DNA from: Baffinella frigidus
Taxonomy: Eukaryota > Cryptophyceae > Cryptomonadales > Baffinellaceae
DNA length: 17,999 nt
Direction: 5' to 3'
NCBI GenBank assembly: GCA_026770585.1
Contig: MU646384.1
Coordinates: 832,864 to 850,862 of the forward strand
Below are positions 16,801-17,999 of the stretch, in pieces; position 1 is the stretch's first letter; each line of letters starts with the position of its first letter. A program made the translations under genes and the position numbers. The notes beneath the pieces are model-generated. The model did no database searches and had not been told where the DNA came from. It was given only the letters and a program-made list of their open reading frames with translations.

Positions 16801-17999
16801 GGTGGGGCGTACGGCCGTATCAGAAGCTTGCCGGGGTGCTCCTCGATTTCAGGGTAGTCACCACACGGTGTTTGACTACGGTAGACACGGCGTTGCGCCT
16901 ACGGTAGGCCCTAGGGCTGCTCCGCACGAGTCCTGGCGCGGCATGTACCTGCCGCGCCACCTGGTTTGGGTTTTGGGTTTTGGGGTTCAGCGTTGAGTGA
17001 TCAGGGTTGATGGTTAAGGGTGGAGGATTTGCATGCCGCGCCACCTGAGTTCCGTTTTTGGCTGTGGGATCGGTGCCCCCCTCGCGCGTTGAACTCAACT
17101 TGCCAGCTCACCTGGTGATTCGCGGTATCTGAGTGCCGTCTGTGGGCGTGGGATTGGTGACCCCCTCGCGCGAGGGGTGTCCCAACTTGCCAGCTGGGAG
17201 GCACCGTGCGCTGCCAGGATTTTCCGGATCGCCCTCGAATTAGTGGATGGTCGTGGATGGCACTCCCCCCCCCTCCCCCCCGCCCCGCCTCAACCTGCCC
17301 CCGGGGGAGCGCCGCTTATGGAGAGGGTGCCAGCACACATTCGAGACAACTTTGACCGTGCTGTAACCTTTTGGATAGCGCCTTGCTGGGCTGCATGCAT
17401 CAATCATGTTGCACGGTGTGAGGAGTGCCTTGCAACGGTGAGGCACGAGATACGCCGGCGCACCAAAGGAGCGCCAGCGCAGATTGAGAGCCGGGGCGGT
17501 GGTGCCGCCGGTGTCGAGGAGTTGAGGACTCCCCCCTGGATGGACGGTGAGGATCCATGTTGGCGCGCGTCTGGCGCCGGCGTCCTCGGTCCCGTCCGTG
17601 GGAGCGGTTCGGACTCAGAACCTCTGGCGGAAGGGCTCCGCTCTGGCGCTCGAGACACAGAGAGACATCGTGTGCGAGCAAGGCTTCACTGAGAGGAGAG
17701 GACGGATCCGCGGGCACGTGCGGGCGTACATCTCCTTATTGTGGACGTGACTGTGTAAAGTCACGCCAGTCATCCTACACGGGGTAGCATCCCCATAGTC
17801 TGCACGTGGCTGAGCGGCGTGCGTGGACCGACAGGAGCTGGGAGTGTCCGTGAACGAACACGGACACGCCATCGAGAACACCGCGGGACAGCTGACCGGC
17901 ATGGGCAGCGAGTTTGACCTGCAAGTCAAGAACCTCACCAGCAACCTCGGGGGGCTCGACGGAAAGCTGCACACCATGATGGCGGAGATGCGCGCTACG
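13824..17999 (+). CDS. Long coiled-coil protein (3' end beyond window)
   Basis: Not recognised. Proposed exons, all phase 0, are 13824-13901, 14113-14511, 14708-14839, 15114-15290, 15545-15691, 16574-16687 and 17835-17999 (open at the window end), giving 404 residues so far. The first 26 residues, from MPGFEAVTLHGIQLKSEKVI, lead into nearly continuous charged heptad sequence. Examples are QAVNKRMDDESERNFKRFQK, KKLDTKVNSMEERLENK, HEAKIVEVEERGLDTQKR, EEHKNRIGQIETRTEKI and EKVTALQERLAAEIEEL. No signal peptide, membrane segment or catalytic motif is seen, so a structural cytoskeletal or scaffold role is the default guess. ATG 13824 was preferred because it opens the last frame before the first donor and sits in a GCCCAAGATG context; upstream exons are possible. 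The exon 6 start is ambiguous because its 3' splice region is duplicated. Confidence 0.82.
14542..14583. repeat. 21-bp direct repeat, two units
   Basis: GCGCTTTCCGCCACCTCCCG plus C is repeated twice in tandem in intron 2 of the coiled-coil gene. A second small repeat (ACCCTGATGTTTC) follows near 14630 and 14653. Confidence 0.9.
15508..15541. repeat. Telomere-like tract 10, abutting a 3' splice site
   Basis: AACTCCAAACCCGAAACCCT followed by ACACCCGAAACCAG runs directly into exon 5 of the coiled-coil gene. The repeat supplies the pyrimidine-rich acceptor context. Confidence 0.8.
15692..15852. repeat. Degenerate telomere-like tract 11, starting at a 5' splice site
   Basis: The donor GTCCCAACCCTACATACCC is itself the start of a C-rich array of CCCTAAACCCTCCACCT units filling the first 160 bp of intron 5 of the coiled-coil gene. 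The rest of this intron, to 16573, is mostly unique sequence, with the duplicated acceptor at its end. Confidence 0.9.
16450..16602. repeat. Duplicated 3' splice region and exon start, two copies
   Basis: Copy 1 (about 16450-16506) and copy 2 (about 16543-16602) share GACGCCCGAA-like and GAGAAGGTSACCGC-like blocks, and both encode EKVTALQER. In copy 2 the block is preceded by a good acceptor (GCGCGCAG) and continues as exon 6. In copy 1 the acceptor is GCAGAG and the frame degrades soon after QERR. Confidence 0.75.
16934..16959. repeat. Perfect 10-bp hairpin
   Basis: TGGCGCGGCA and TGCCGCGCCA flank a six-base loop in intron 6 of the coiled-coil gene. GCCGCGCCACCT recurs at about 17035. Confidence 0.75.
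16961..17030. repeat. Degenerate telomere-like tract 12 (G-rich on +)
   Basis: GGTTTGGGTTTTGGGTTTTG and diverged units lie in the large intron 6 (16688-17834) of the coiled-coil gene. Confidence 0.8.
17047..17196. repeat. 84-bp period direct repeat, two units
   Basis: Two related segments (17047-17108 and 17131-17196) share GAGTKCCGT, GTGGGAT, CCCCCTCGCGCG and CAACTTGCCAGCT. The remainder of intron 6, 17197-17834, shows no gene, RNA or repeat that I can support. Confidence 0.75.

Overview
The window looks like nuclear DNA from a photosynthetic eukaryote with a complex (secondary, probably red-type) plastid. The genes are broken into many short exons. Introns carry degenerate TTTAGGG/CCCTAAA telomere-like repeats. 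One protein has a signal-peptide-plus-transit leader, another a leader plus a twin-arginine thylakoid signal, and a third an arginine-rich mitochondrial leader. I cannot fix the lineage; a cryptophyte, haptophyte, dinoflagellate or related alga would all fit.

There are four spliced genes in two divergent pairs. Pair 1: a predicted thylakoid-lumen protein runs on the minus strand (2582 down past base 1), and an NDUFAF5-like mitochondrial complex I assembly factor runs on the plus strand (2728-6953). They share a 145-bp intergenic promoter. Pair 2: a complete 14-exon peptide chain release factor 3 with a plastid-type leader runs on the minus strand (13633-7636), and an unidentified coiled-coil protein runs on the plus strand (13824 past the window end). 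They share about 190 bp. NDUFAF5 and RF3 converge on the 6954-7635 intergenic region. The NDUFAF5 stop codon lies in the first terminal repeat of a nested miniature transposable element. All exon models were built by hand from reading-frame continuity, splice dinucleotides and remembered family conservation; 34 introns are proposed.

The most striking feature is a second, decayed copy (4256-4642) of the whole divergent promoter of pair 1 with both first exons, one encoding a plastid leader and the other a mitochondrial leader. It sits inside intron 5 of the NDUFAF5-like gene between telomere-like tracts. A third fragment (3571-3598), in opposite orientation, starts immediately after a CTAAACCCTA repeat. 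All twelve telomere-like tracts lie within the proposed introns, several directly against a splice site. Other items are a 118-bp inverted-repeat element family with TA target duplication and one self-nested insertion, two GC-AG introns in RF3, frequent donors with C at +3, a fold-back element, a duplicated 3' splice region and several minisatellites. No tRNA, rRNA or CRISPR array was seen. Long open frames through the telomere-like repeats (translating as repeats of TLNPKP type) are artefacts.
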